64,000 nucleotides of DNA from positions 1 to 64,000 of the forward strand of contig JAPFDH010000030.1 in the NCBI GenBank assembly GCA_026169045.1, written 5' to 3'. The translations under genes were made by a program, and so were the position numbers. Source of the stretch: Lachnospiraceae bacterium. Its GTDB lineage: Bacteria > Bacillota > Clostridia > Lachnospirales > Lachnospiraceae. This document shows positions 17,880-26,325 of this stretch, piece by piece; position 1 is the first letter of the stretch, and every line of letters starts with the position of its first letter. The notes below the pieces were generated by a model that searched no databases, was not told the DNA's origin, and was given only the letters and a program-made list of their open reading frames with translations.

Positions 17880-18647
17880 TCAAAATCCGAATACTGCTAT
17901 ACCCAATAAAACCATTTCATAAAGAACGATCCAAACGATCTCTTTACAAACACTTCGACTTCCATCACGTAGTACATTTAACTCACCGTTATAACATCTG
18001 GATTCCATTGCATCATATAAATGCGTTGATTTTTTTAAGGATCGGATGAAAAGAATCGAAACCATTTTCCCAAATGAATCCAATGAAGTACGGAAATCCC
18101 TGTTTCCCAACCTGGATTTCTGAGCTGTGAGAATTGCTGATGCAACTTCCAGCAAAATAAAAATAAAGCGATAAGTCAGTAACATCAGCTCAATGAAAAG
18201 GGTTGGACAATGCATTCTTTTCAATACTTCGCATATTTCTGTCATTGGAGTATTCATTGCCAGAAAATAAAGGCAAGATACGGCTCCCAACGCAGTTACG
18301 ATTAAACCAATGCCTCTGTACATATCACTCAGGCTGCTGGTAAGATAATATTCACCAATGGGAATTGCATAGGCATCCAATGGGATTTTTGAAATATTTA
18401 CAAGAAGGATCAATGTACTGAAAAACAAAAACACAAGTGGTACAAGTAAATACTTTACATAATAAGAAAGGGGGATCCCCCCCTTTCTTATTATCAGCCA
18501 TCCGTTTATAATAAGCGCTGTCAGCGCCGCCAGAATCGATTTTGTCGCCACACAAATCACCAGTGATGACATAGCAAATACAAACTTTTCTTCCGGATTT
18601 TTATATCTTAATTTTGATGAATAACTTAATGAATCAATGAGAATCAT
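17880..18647 (-). CDS. cbiQ: Cobalt ECF transporter transmembrane component
   Basis: The 255-residue membrane protein is the coupling (T) subunit. It has about five to six hydrophobic segments and the SLKKSTHLYDAMESRCYNGE coupling segment near the C-terminus, which contacts CbiO. It overlaps cbiN by 14 nt. A perfect 14-bp inverted repeat (18461-18492), with runs of 5 G and 7 C, lies inside the coding sequence at about residues 52-62 (IIRKGGIPLSYY). Confidence 0.93.
   Translation of the reverse strand: MILIDSLSYSSKLRYKNPEEKFVFAMSSLVICVATKSILAALTALIINGWLIIRKGGIPLSYYVKYLLVPLVFLFFSTLILLVNISKIPLDAYAIPIGEYYLTSSLSDMYRGIGLIVTALGAVSCLYFLAMNTPMTEICEVLKRMHCPTLFIELMLLTYRFIFILLEVASAILTAQKSRLGNRDFRTSLDSFGKMVSILFIRSLKKSTHLYDAMESRCYNGELNVLRDGSRSVCKEIVWIVLYEMVLLGIAVFGF
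18461..18492. repeat. Perfect inverted repeat inside cbiQ
   Basis: The left arm AATAAGAAAGGGGG (18461-18474) is complementary to the right arm ending CTTTCTTATT (to 18492), with a centre made of AT plus two extra C residues. The coding strand carries a run of seven G. It has no T-tract after it, so it is not an ordinary terminator. Confidence 0.85.
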
Positions 18648-18948
18648 TTTGCCATTTTTTCCGTTCTACAAATCGTCCCATAATAAATGCGATCACGCCA
18701 ACTCCTATTCCGGTCTGCACGCAGAATAATAAGGATTCGATTTCTCCCGGAATCTCCTTTCCAAGAAAATCTTCCAGAATTGGCGTAAACCAAGGTTCAT
18801 ATTCTCCGTGAATTTCTTCTACCATCACACTTCCCGCATCATCAGATCCGCCAAATTCTGCATCTTTCAACGTTAAAAACGGAATTACCGCAATGAAAAC
18901 ACAAGCAATAAGCAGTGCAGCAACAATCATTTTATTTTTTTTACTCAT
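18634..18948 (-). CDS. cbiN: Cobalt ECF transporter accessory protein
   Basis: The 104-residue protein has two membrane segments (about residues 7-24 and 78-95) joined by an extracytoplasmic loop with the ggsDDAGSVMVEEIHGEYEPWF segment. This is the normal CbiN layout. CbiN helps load metal into CbiM. It sits directly between cbiM (stop at 18949, next base) and cbiQ. Confidence 0.93.
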   Translation of the reverse strand: MSKKNKMIVAALLIACVFIAVIPFLTLKDAEFGGSDDAGSVMVEEIHGEYEPWFTPILEDFLGKEIPGEIESLLFCVQTGIGVGVIAFIMGRFVERKKWQNDSH

Positions 18949-19698
18949 TTATTTCGCCCCCTTTAAAAAACCCAACGCTTTTAATTCCGGTTTTGCATAA
19001 GATTCCAAAGCAATTACTACAATCACGGTTAAAAGACCTTCTATCACTGCCAACGGAAGCTGTGTCGGTGCAAACACACCTAAAAACTTCACTATAGAAG
19101 CTCCTACTCCTCCGACTTCCGAAGGATATGCCAGTGCAAGCTGAAAACTTGTTACACAATATGTCAAAAGATCTCCTAAAAATGCGGCAAAAAATACGGC
19201 TACTTTCCGATTTACTTTCCCAGCGCAGCATAATTTGTAAACTCCATAAGAAATCAAAGGCCCTGCTATCGCCATCGAAAATGTATTTGCTCCAAGTGTT
19301 GTGAGTCCTCCATGCGCCAATAAGATCGCCTGAAAAACAAGAACAATCAACCCCAGGATACCGGCTGTAGTAGGTCCGAACAAAATTGCTCCCAGGCCGG
19401 TTCCCGTCATATGAGAGCAGCTTCCTGTCACAGATGGAATTTTTAACGAAGAAATTACAAACACAAAAGCCCCTGCCATTGCAAGAAGGGGTAGCGTTCG
19501 CCTATTCTGTTGTAGTTTTTTTTGAATGGAAAAAAATCCTGCGACCAGAAACGGCAGGCAGATCACCCCCCATGAGATGCAGTACATGGCCGGTAAATAA
19601 CCTTCCATAATGTGCATTGCGTGGGAAATCGGTGCGATAGAAAACATAAGTGCAAAAGCAATGCTTCCTCTGAATAAGATTTTCTGTTTTTTTGTCAT
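18949..19698 (-). CDS. cbiM: Cobalt ECF transporter substrate-binding membrane protein
   Basis: The protein has about 249 residues from ATG 19698, which has GGAGAAACGT upstream. It starts with a signal-like segment ending ISHA, so the mature N-terminus would be MHIMEGYLP. In CbiM/NikM proteins the exposed Met-His N-terminus binds the metal. Six or more hydrophobic segments follow, with [17 protein letters not shown]. The frame stays open upstream to 19803, but that part has no site and overlaps the riboswitch expression platform. It is the first gene under the cobalamin riboswitch. Confidence 0.94.
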   Translation of the reverse strand: MTKKQKILFRGSIAFALMFSIAPISHAMHIMEGYLPAMYCISWGVICLPFLVAGFFSIQKKLQQNRRTLPLLAMAGAFVFVISSLKIPSVTGSCSHMTGTGLGAILFGPTTAGILGLIVLVFQAILLAHGGLTTLGANTFSMAIAGPLISYGVYKLCCAGKVNRKVAVFFAAFLGDLLTYCVTSFQLALAYPSEVGGVGASIVKFLGVFAPTQLPLAVIEGLLTVIVVIALESYAKPELKALGFLKGAK

Positions 19699-19702
19699 AC
19701 GT

Positions 19703-19769
19703 TTCTCCTCTCCTTTTTTTGATGACATTCTGAATACGTTCCAGGTCTTGTCATTCATCAAGAAGAGAA
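19703..19769 (-). promoter_or_regulatory. Candidate ribosome-binding-site-sequestering hairpin before cbiM
   Basis: On the minus strand, TTCTCTTCTT (19760-19769) can pair over 10 bp (two G-U) with GGAGAGGAGAA, the cbiM ribosome binding site (19703-19713). A second stem, TTGA..TGACA with TGTCATCAA, stacks inside. It would hide the cbiM start and could be the translational expression platform of the upstream cobalamin riboswitch. This is a structure proposed by eye. Confidence 0.5.
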
Positions 19770-19804
19770 TGAAACACCCGGTTATATCCCCGTAACCAAT
19801 CAAA

Positions 19805-20021
19805 TTGCTTCAAAGACGGTTATTCTGACTCAGGCATCAAACACAATTTCTCGCCTTCCCATAAACAATGTTTACAGTGACCTCATGAGAAATTACTACT
19901 CCTTCACAGCAACGGGTATTGTCCGGGATTTTCACCCGGTTCTCCAATTATCCTTTATTTGTTCTATTCAGAGCAAAAGATCCGCCTCGTAGAGGCGCTT
20001 TTACGAATTGTCTCTGAATAG
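19805..20021 (-). ncRNA. Cobalamin riboswitch
   Basis: On the minus strand the leader has the core GGTGAAAATCCCGGACAATACCCG (complement of 19913-19936), CTGTGA, the GTCACTG segment (about 19875-19882), GGGAAGGCG (about 19851-19859) and the 3' B12 box AGTCAGAATAACCGTC (about 19815-19830). P1 can form between TCAGAGAC (20010-20017) and GTCTTTGA (19810-19817). A peripheral hairpin GCGCCTC-TAC-GAGGCG sits at 19982-19998. It lies between cbiJ and cbiM and should repress the cbiM-sirC operon when cobalamin binds. Confidence 0.92.
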
Positions 20022-20130
20022 TTTCCTTTATTTTCCTAAATCAAATAAAGATAATATTTCTTTGAATGGTTTCCAATTTGATTTTTTGAATGGTTGTAGA
20101 CGTTTTTTTATCTAAACCTATTCGTTAGAA

Positions 20131-20136
20131 ATTATA
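20131..20136 (-). promoter_or_regulatory. -10 element for the riboswitch-controlled operon
   Basis: TATAAT on the minus strand lies about 110 nt upstream of the riboswitch and 33 nt after the cbiJ stop. The region 17 nt upstream is only TTTTTT, a poor -35. It would start a leader of about 425 nt before cbiM. The stretch 19,804-20,168 otherwise holds only the riboswitch and two direct TTTGAATGGTT repeats (about 20,062 and 20,086). Confidence 0.5.
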
Positions 20137-20168
20137 ACACGTTCCTTTCATATAAAAAATAAATTTTT

Positions 20169-20948
20169 TTATATCTTTTGGGCATTTTTAAAGATTTCTT
20201 TTTCAATAAATATCTTTAACTCCTCTACGCTCATGCCGTTCTCCTCCGGACGCCTGACGACAAGTAATTTTGCACCGGATAATTTCGCTGCCTCTTTCTT
20301 TTCTAAAAACCCTCCTGCATTACCGGCTTCTTTTGTGACAAACCATTCCGCCTTCACCTGCTCGATCGTTGCGCAATTCATAGATTTGCTAAACGGCCCC
20401 TGCATAGCAATAAGATGTGTCCCTTCAAATCCACATTTCACAGCTTCCTGCACAGATTCTAATGTCGAAAGAATTCTTGCATAGCAACGATTCTGGTAAT
20501 CTTCCAGATTTTGATATTCATGAAGTTCTTTGCTTCCGGTAGCAATTAAAATATTTCCGCTTGTATGCTGCAAAAACGAGACTGCTTCTTTTACAGAACC
20601 GACCTGATAAACAGTTTCATCTTCCTCTATGCTTCCGATACGTTCTCTCAAGCATCTCAAGTACGATATATTACATTTGCTACATATTTTTTTGATATTG
20701 TCTGTAACAAGTTGGGCAAAGGGATGGGTGGCATCAATTACAAGACCGATTTCATGCTCTGTGAAAAACGTTTCCATTTCCGCCTGATCCATGCGACCAT
20801 AAAGAACATTTACATATCGGTATTCCCCCGCCATTTTTTTTCCGTATTCCGTTGCCACACTAAGATAACCGGAAATCTTCCTTTCTTCTAAAAAATCCCC
20901 AATTATTCTGCCTTCCGTTGTCCCTGAAAAAACCATAACATTTTTCAT
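20169..20948 (-). CDS. cbiJ: Cobalt-precorrin-6A reductase
   Basis: This 259-residue NADH-dependent enzyme reduces cobalt-precorrin-6A to 6B. VMVFSGTTEGRIIGDFL at the N-terminus, VIDATHPFAQLVTDNI and LIAMQGPFSKSMN identify CbiJ/CobK. The C-terminal VTKEAGNAGGFLEKKEAA segment and LLVVRRPEE are typical. It lies 20 nt after cbiG and upstream of the riboswitch, so it is not controlled by it. Confidence 0.95.
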   Translation of the reverse strand: MKNVMVFSGTTEGRIIGDFLEERKISGYLSVATEYGKKMAGEYRYVNVLYGRMDQAEMETFFTEHEIGLVIDATHPFAQLVTDNIKKICSKCNISYLRCLRERIGSIEEDETVYQVGSVKEAVSFLQHTSGNILIATGSKELHEYQNLEDYQNRCYARILSTLESVQEAVKCGFEGTHLIAMQGPFSKSMNCATIEQVKAEWFVTKEAGNAGGFLEKKEAAKLSGAKLLVVRRPEENGMSVEELKIFIEKEIFKNAQKI

Positions 20949-20968
20949 TGTTGTTCATCCTGCCTTTT

Positions 20969-22030
20969 TTATATGTGTATTTTCTTTTCTGCTTTGACCA
21001 GTGCAATTGTTATGCGATCCATACAGATTTTTTCTTGAAAAACTTCTCCTTTTTCACAGAGTTTTTTCGCGGCACGCTCACAGACATTATCTACACCTGT
21101 CACCGACTTCACAAAATCAGACGTATTCTCTACAGTACCTGTTTCTCTCAATTCTTCTGCGGAAAAAGTATAAAAGGAAATATTTAAATAATCGGCAAGA
21201 TCCAATAATCCCTGTTCTTCCTTCTTCAAATCAATACTTCCCATTTCGTGAATTTGTTCTTTCATAATTTTTCTTTGCATCAATACCATTTCCAACTGTT
21301 CTTTTATATGCTCAAAAGGAACTCCCTTCCGACATCCAATCCCCAGGCTGAAGTTTCGAGGCAGCAGTAAAAGTATATGGTTTCCGACTCCATCGATCTC
21401 CGTCTGTGAGATACAAATGGCATGCTCAAATTTCTCTAACTCCTGTAAATTGCTGCAAACGACAAGTTCTTTTGGAATTTCTCCCATGATTTCAAATTCC
21501 GAATAGAATCCCACTTTCTTCCCTTCCAGAATATCGGCAGAAATCTTCTTTGCAAGAAAACGATTACTGATAAAAAGGTCATTTTTTTTTGCAAATACAT
21601 CCACCGCAAACTTTTTCTGAACATCCGTCGCCGTTGTAATGATCGGAATTCCTCCGGTATATGAACTGATAAATTCGGACAGTTCCACTGCTCCTCCCAT
21701 ATGTCCGGACAAAAGCGGAATCACAAATTGCTCTCTTTCATCCAATACAACAATGGGAGAATCCGAAAACTTATCTTTTACATAGGGTGCGATAGCTCTG
21801 ACTGCTATTCCTGTTGCTCCGATAAAAACAAATGCATACACTCCCCAATAATTTCCCAGCTCTTCTTTCCAATTTTTTTGCAGGGGAAGTAATTCGTTGG
21901 AATCGATAAACCGTTCTAGTGTATAACCTCTGCAATCGATCCCGCTTTCTTTCATATATTTCATTAAAGAAAGCTGTTGACGGCTTCCTGTTTTTGTAAA
22001 ACTATATAGTATCACTCTTTTATCAAACAT
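20969..22030 (-). CDS. cbiG: Cobalt-precorrin-5A hydrolase
   Basis: The 353-residue protein opens the delta-lactone of cobalt-precorrin-5A with loss of acetaldehyde, a step found only in the anaerobic pathway. FIGATGIAVRAIAPYVKDK, VVLDEREQFVIPLLSGHMGGAVEL and the C-terminal LGIGCRKGVPFEHI domain are clear family features. It is the first gene of a two-gene unit with cbiJ and is separated from the carbohydrate locus by a terminator. Confidence 0.96.
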   Translation of the reverse strand: MFDKRVILYSFTKTGSRQQLSLMKYMKESGIDCRGYTLERFIDSNELLPLQKNWKEELGNYWGVYAFVFIGATGIAVRAIAPYVKDKFSDSPIVVLDEREQFVIPLLSGHMGGAVELSEFISSYTGGIPIITTATDVQKKFAVDVFAKKNDLFISNRFLAKKISADILEGKKVGFYSEFEIMGEIPKELVVCSNLQELEKFEHAICISQTEIDGVGNHILLLLPRNFSLGIGCRKGVPFEHIKEQLEMVLMQRKIMKEQIHEMGSIDLKKEEQGLLDLADYLNISFYTFSAEELRETGTVENTSDFVKSVTGVDNVCERAAKKLCEKGEVFQEKICMDRITIALVKAEKKIHI

Positions 22031-22064
22031 ATTCCATTGTCTCCATTTTGTTTTCTATGACAAT

Positions 22065-22070
22065 AGTATA
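22065..22070 (-). promoter_or_regulatory. Extended -10 promoter element for cbiG-cbiJ
   Basis: On the minus strand TATGGTATACT gives an extended -10 (TGgTATACT) about 35 nt before the cbiG start. The -35 is weak (TTCTTG at 17 nt spacing). No cobalamin box is visible between the upstream terminator and cbiG. Confidence 0.5.
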
Positions 22071-22141
22071 CCATAACTTTAAAATTTCAAGAAAAATAAC
22101 TCGGATTCAAACCAAATCTTAATTTTAACAGCTCTATACAT

Positions 22142-22181
22142 AAAAATATCCCTCCACAGACCTGCAACTGTCTGTGGAAGG
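22142..22181 (-). terminator. Intrinsic terminator after the GH95-type gene
   Basis: On the minus strand CCTTCCACAGAC pairs with GTCTGTGGAGG across an 8-nt loop and is followed by GATATTTTTA. It ends the carbohydrate operon (last stop 22207) and insulates cbiG. Confidence 0.85.
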
Positions 22182-22206
22182 ATATCCCCTCTGCTTTTTA
22201 CTGTTT

Positions 22207-23640
22207 TTATTCTCTCTCTGCATGATATAACACTATTTCCTGCCCCGGATTCATGCTGAAAGACAAAATTTCTCCCCTATATTGTACATCATTTTCATCC
22301 ACTGCCTGTTTCCATGGATTTTTTATCTTTACTTTTCCACCAAGTTCGCTTTTTATTTTTACTTTTTCCACCGTTCCATGGGAACAATCCGCATCCACCA
22401 GAAATGCACCTTTGACACGCAGCGAACAAAAAGAAGCTCGTTTGCTCTTATCCCAGTTGGGAAATAATTCCACTACCTCTCCATGTCCACGCAGCAGACA
22501 TTCATTGACAACGGCCTGGAGCGCAAAATTCTCTACCCAGATCCCCATGCGGGCCATAAACGTAAAATCCATAGTATCCGGATATCGTCCACCTGTCAGC
22601 GTAACCAGATCCGCCGCGGTTCCATTGGGAAGCATACAGTACTGAACGTGTCGTTTAAATTTCTCCAAATCAAGAATTCCCAATCTGGCTCCAATCAGAT
22701 AATAAAATACCAGATCATTTCCGCCCTCATTATAATGATAACGCCAGGACCGTTTTGCAATTTCCTTTTCCCGTTTTGTTCCATTTTGTTCATCAATATC
22801 CTCTCCCGGAAATACCTGCATTAAATTGGATGGGCAATTATAAATTACCTGATCCGGATCTTCGTTTTGTACACTGATGTATACCTCTCCCCGCCGGGAT
22901 TCTGCCGTAGGATATGCCGGAAATGCTGACAGAATTTTTTCAATAGCCTGAATCAATTCTTCCTCTTGCTGCCGGATATTTAATTCATCCACCGCCTGCA
23001 AAATAGCTTTGAATAAAAATTTTGTCAGCGCAAGATCCACCGTTCCGTCCAGATTCCGTTTTAGTCCTTCACTCAATCCATACAATTCGGGTACCACTGT
23101 AGGAAACAAATGATACTTATCATCCCCGGGGGGATTAGCACCCTCTCTCATCATATAATCCACAAGAAATTGTGCTGCTTCCCGCATCACCGGATAAATT
23201 CTCTCCCTAAGCAGCTCCTTATCTTTGGTATAGGTATAATGCCACCATAAACTCTGCACGGCCCATGGGGTTTCAAAAATTTCCCATCCCCAGTCCGGCG
23301 AAGGATATGGCATCACAGTCATAGGAACCGGATAAGCCGAATGAGGAAAACAAGCCCCTCTCAACTGATAAAAGTCTTTTGCCCAAGCCTTCGACACCGG
23401 AAGAAGATTTTCCGTCAGGCGTAAATATGGAAAATGCAGTTCGGCTCGATTTGCCGCCATAAGTCCCCAAAAAATCTGCTGTGTATTATAATTAAAATGA
23501 TAATCTCCATGCCATGCTGTTCCAATATCCTGATACATCCAATTACCAAACAGCCCGGGACAACAGGAATTTTTATTCAGAACACAACGCAGAAAATAAG
23601 TATTCCAATACCAGATGCGTTCCAGAAATTCATCTTCCAA
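22207..23640 (-). CDS. C-terminal part of an interrupted GH95-type glycoside hydrolase
   Basis: This 477-codon open stretch holds the (alpha/alpha)6-barrel and C-terminal beta domain of a GH95-like protein: the NYNTQQIFWGLMAANRAELHFPY barrel motif with the N-x-N pair, FPTVVPELYGLSEG, and a short beta-rich tail. The first in-frame possible start is a TTG with no ribosome binding site. The preceding 22 codons (including DSWKTYWERSGIQLEDEF) also belong to the family, so this is the continuation of the upstream reading frame rather than a separate gene. Only a TGA separates the two parts. Confidence 0.75.
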   Translation of the reverse strand: MEDEFLERIWYWNTYFLRCVLNKNSCCPGLFGNWMYQDIGTAWHGDYHFNYNTQQIFWGLMAANRAELHFPYLRLTENLLPVSKAWAKDFYQLRGACFPHSAYPVPMTVMPYPSPDWGWEIFETPWAVQSLWWHYTYTKDKELLRERIYPVMREAAQFLVDYMMREGANPPGDDKYHLFPTVVPELYGLSEGLKRNLDGTVDLALTKFLFKAILQAVDELNIRQQEEELIQAIEKILSAFPAYPTAESRRGEVYISVQNEDPDQVIYNCPSNLMQVFPGEDIDEQNGTKREKEIAKRSWRYHYNEGGNDLVFYYLIGARLGILDLEKFKRHVQYCMLPNGTAADLVTLTGGRYPDTMDFTFMARMGIWVENFALQAVVNECLLRGHGEVVELFPNWDKSKRASFCSLRVKGAFLVDADCSHGTVEKVKIKSELGGKVKIKNPWKQAVDENDVQYRGEILSFSMNPGQEIVLYHAERE

Positions 23641-23703
23641 CTGTATTCCGGATCGCTCCCAGTATGTTTTCCAACTGTCCGTGGATTCCCCCCATACCTC
23701 ATT

Positions 23704-23706
23704 TCA
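23704..23706 (-). other. In-frame TGA that splits a GH95-type gene
   Basis: The two parts (22207-23640 and 23704-24516) are in the same frame (starts differ by 876 nt). Only one stop, TGA at 23706-23704, lies between them. After it the frame reads NEVWGESTDSWKTYWERSG, which matches the linker of the intact paralogue at 26325-28442 (ALWPSHTAWWESYYKKSS). It is most likely a nonsense mutation. Read-through would give a protein of about 769 residues. Confidence 0.9.
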
Positions 23707-24516
23707 GCTTTTTTCTGTTTCCTGATTTTCACAACATATTTCCCCGTATAAACCATGCTTTACCCAAACGGTTATCTGGAACATTTCTTCCAGCCTGCTG
23801 TCCAATCCCTTCCGGTCCATCTTTCCATCTGTCCGATAGAATACCGCAAATGCCCTATCATTTTCTTTTTTCTGTTCTTCTTCACCAAACAAAGGAAGAC
23901 GTTGTAAAAAACCATTTTCCGTTTTTTCATAACAGGGCAAGCCGTCTTTCTCCTGATTGGGTACCAATAACATACGATAAAACACAGAAACTTTTTTTCC
24001 TGCTCTATCCACCGTACGACAAAAAATCTGATCCGTTCTCTGGGATACAAAAATCTGAATCAAATGCTGCTCTTTATCCTCCTTCTCCAGGGTTATGGTC
24101 AGCAATCCGTTTGTGATATCCAGTGAATGTCCCAATACCTCATACTCTTTTCGGTCAAAAAACAAATATAAGCTGGAAGCAGGATACGGTCTGGGATACT
24201 TATAATCATGATAAGAGGAGGTTACTTCCTTTACATACTCCTGATACCAAGCTTCCCCATGAACATCTCCCTTTGCATGACAGATTTTGTCCCAGATTTC
24301 CTGAAATGTTCCTATTTTATCTTTATGATCTTCACAAATCCGCACATCCCAAATATCATTGTGTCCAAGATGCAGCACAATTCCATCCGGTCTGGTACAG
24401 ACTACCACCCCCAAATTTCCGTTTCCCAGCAAAGCTCCTTCAAAAAAATCCGGTGATGCCATGTTTCGGGTTATGGCATGCTTTTTTGCCGTAGATAAAA
24501 TATCCTGTCTCTGCAT
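23704..24516 (-). CDS. N-terminal part of an interrupted GH95-type glycoside hydrolase
   Basis: The 270-residue fragment contains the N-terminal beta-sandwich of a GH95-like protein: FFEGALLGNGNLGVVVCTRPDGIVLHLGHNDIWD resembles NGRIGGMVF...ALNEDTLWSG of the classical GH95 gene at 38626. A ribosome binding site (GAGGAG) lies 10 nt before the ATG, and it follows the GH67-like gene by 27 nt. Without the barrel it should be inactive. It ends at the in-frame TGA described separately. Confidence 0.75.
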   Translation of the reverse strand: MQRQDILSTAKKHAITRNMASPDFFEGALLGNGNLGVVVCTRPDGIVLHLGHNDIWDVRICEDHKDKIGTFQEIWDKICHAKGDVHGEAWYQEYVKEVTSSYHDYKYPRPYPASSLYLFFDRKEYEVLGHSLDITNGLLTITLEKEDKEQHLIQIFVSQRTDQIFCRTVDRAGKKVSVFYRMLLVPNQEKDGLPCYEKTENGFLQRLPLFGEEEQKKENDRAFAVFYRTDGKMDRKGLDSRLEEMFQITVWVKHGLYGEICCENQETEKS

Positions 24517-24543
24517 ATTGTTTGAACTCCTCTTCTCCTGCTT

Positions 24544-26325
24544 TTACTTTAGCCCCCATTTTTCTGTCCCATCTTCACCGAAAAGCCATTCCGCTTTCAG
24601 TTTTCCGTTTTCATCCAGATTGCGGAGAGGATTGATGGCACTGTCCAATCCTCTGTTCCAGTTATAACCGATCAGCTCCTGAATCTTATCTTCCTTTGCA
24701 TATAATGTAGGGCAGCCTTTTGCTGTATGATACAGCGTTTCCCATTCGCTCCACAATTCTTCATAACGCTTTATGCACGCTTCAATTTCTTCTTTCTTTC
24801 CGCCCAGTACGGCAAACACATTTCCTTTGTAAATTTGTTCATAAATGGCATAAAGACAATATCCGTAATGACATGTGGTCTCTATATAATCCTTTACGCT
24901 ACACGTATCACTGAGCATAGAAGCCAGCTGGCACATATCTTTCCAGATCATTACACTTCTTTTCTGTTCATACAAAAGAAGATCACTGACACCCGCATCC
25001 ATAGCAGAACGTATCGTCTGCAGCACTTTCGCATACTCAATATTTTGATCTCGGGTGAAAAATACCTCTTCCTGATAAAGAGGTGTATTACAAGCCCGTC
25101 CCAGCAATACCGTTCTGGCTGATAATAAGCAGATCTCATAAAAGATCGCCGCATCGGTTTCATTCATACCCAGGATTTCCCGGGCATATTCCATGGCATA
25201 CATCTGATCCGACCGGGAAGTATCTTTCGCCCAATGGCTGATCACATAAGCGTTGATATCAGCCCAGAGTTCTTTTCCATCCGAAACTTCTACCAGGCCA
25301 TCCTTTCCGTTTTTACCAGTAATATACGGGCCATCCCATCCGCCGCCTCTAGACCAGGTCCAAATACCGGCAATCAGCGAATTCTCTGTATTCACCACAT
25401 CTGCCAGGCATTGATCTTTCGATAAATCCATCTGCCATAAATATTCTTCAAAACCATGGATAACTCCATTGGCAATATAATCCGGATATGCACCTTTTCC
25501 TTCATATTCCCGGGCAGCCTGAATTTCCACAATCTGTTTATGTTTTCCCACATTCAGTGACTGGTTAAACACACTGGTACGGTGAAAATCTCCTGTGGTA
25601 TGCTTGATACAAAAGTAAAATTTATCGTGAACCGGAACCTGGTCACTCAGTTTCAGATACGTATCTCTGTCATACTGCAATTCCCCAAATCCCCATGTCC
25701 GATAATAAATCTCTCTTCCATATTTTTCACATACCGTTTCCATCAGATAATCGATCAGATATTTATGGTATTCCCACATATCTCCCTGAATAGGATTATT
25801 TCCTTTATGCCATGGTGTCTTAAATTCTTCTCCCACATAGGTTTCCCCATAGCGGATATAAATACCGTCAATCTGCGGAAATACTTCAAACATTTCTTCA
25901 AACAATACATCCATAATTTCGCGCATTTGAGGCTTTTGAATATCAATGTTTCCATCCTTATTTAGAATCTCCGGATACAATTCCATCATTCGTTTCGGAA
26001 GTACAATGATATCCATCATAAAACATACCTGCAATCCTGCCTGCTTTGTTTTTTCGTATTCGTGAAGCAGCTCCTCTCTCCGGCGCAATACCCATGCTCT
26101 GGCTTCACTGTTTTCCGGGAAAACCTTCTCTTTCCCTGTTTTTTCACTGAGCGCGTCAAACAATAAACCAAACTGGGCACAGTCAAACAAATCAAAGACT
26201 TTTGCATCATATCCTCTCTGTGCCAAAAACGCAGGATCCCGATAATTGGATTCGTACGGAGCTAAACCGGGATTATTATGTATCATATCATGTACAAATA
26301 AATCATTTCTGCAAACTTTTTTCAT
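24544..26325 (-). CDS. Putative TIM-barrel glycoside hydrolase, alpha-glucuronidase (GH67)-like
   Basis: The 593-residue cytoplasmic protein has no signal peptide. IDGIYIRYGETYVGEEF looks like a barrel strand with an acidic residue, and QIVEIQAAREYEGKGAYPDYIANGVIHGFEEYL resembles the strand-loop region of GH67 alpha-glucuronidases (EVQITQEYTGQ in that family). WTWSRGGGWDGPYITG is another likely active-site loop. I cannot confirm the family by eye. Its ATG overlaps the stop of the upstream GH95-type gene by one nt (TAATG), so translation is coupled. It probably removes a uronic acid or similar from the imported oligosaccharide, which is inference. Confidence 0.5.
   Translation of the reverse strand: MKKVCRNDLFVHDMIHNNPGLAPYESNYRDPAFLAQRGYDAKVFDLFDCAQFGLLFDALSEKTGKEKVFPENSEARAWVLRRREELLHEYEKTKQAGLQVCFMMDIIVLPKRMMELYPEILNKDGNIDIQKPQMREIMDVLFEEMFEVFPQIDGIYIRYGETYVGEEFKTPWHKGNNPIQGDMWEYHKYLIDYLMETVCEKYGREIYYRTWGFGELQYDRDTYLKLSDQVPVHDKFYFCIKHTTGDFHRTSVFNQSLNVGKHKQIVEIQAAREYEGKGAYPDYIANGVIHGFEEYLWQMDLSKDQCLADVVNTENSLIAGIWTWSRGGGWDGPYITGKNGKDGLVEVSDGKELWADINAYVISHWAKDTSRSDQMYAMEYAREILGMNETDAAIFYEICLLSARTVLLGRACNTPLYQEEVFFTRDQNIEYAKVLQTIRSAMDAGVSDLLLYEQKRSVMIWKDMCQLASMLSDTCSVKDYIETTCHYGYCLYAIYEQIYKGNVFAVLGGKKEEIEACIKRYEELWSEWETLYHTAKGCPTLYAKEDKIQELIGYNWNRGLDSAINPLRNLDENGKLKAEWLFGEDGTEKWGLK

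Noticed and set aside
23704-23706. Selenocysteine at the in-frame TGA of the GH95-type gene
   Set aside because: The position is in an inter-domain linker with no catalytic role, the paralogue has no Cys there, and I see no convincing SECIS-like apical loop at the right distance.
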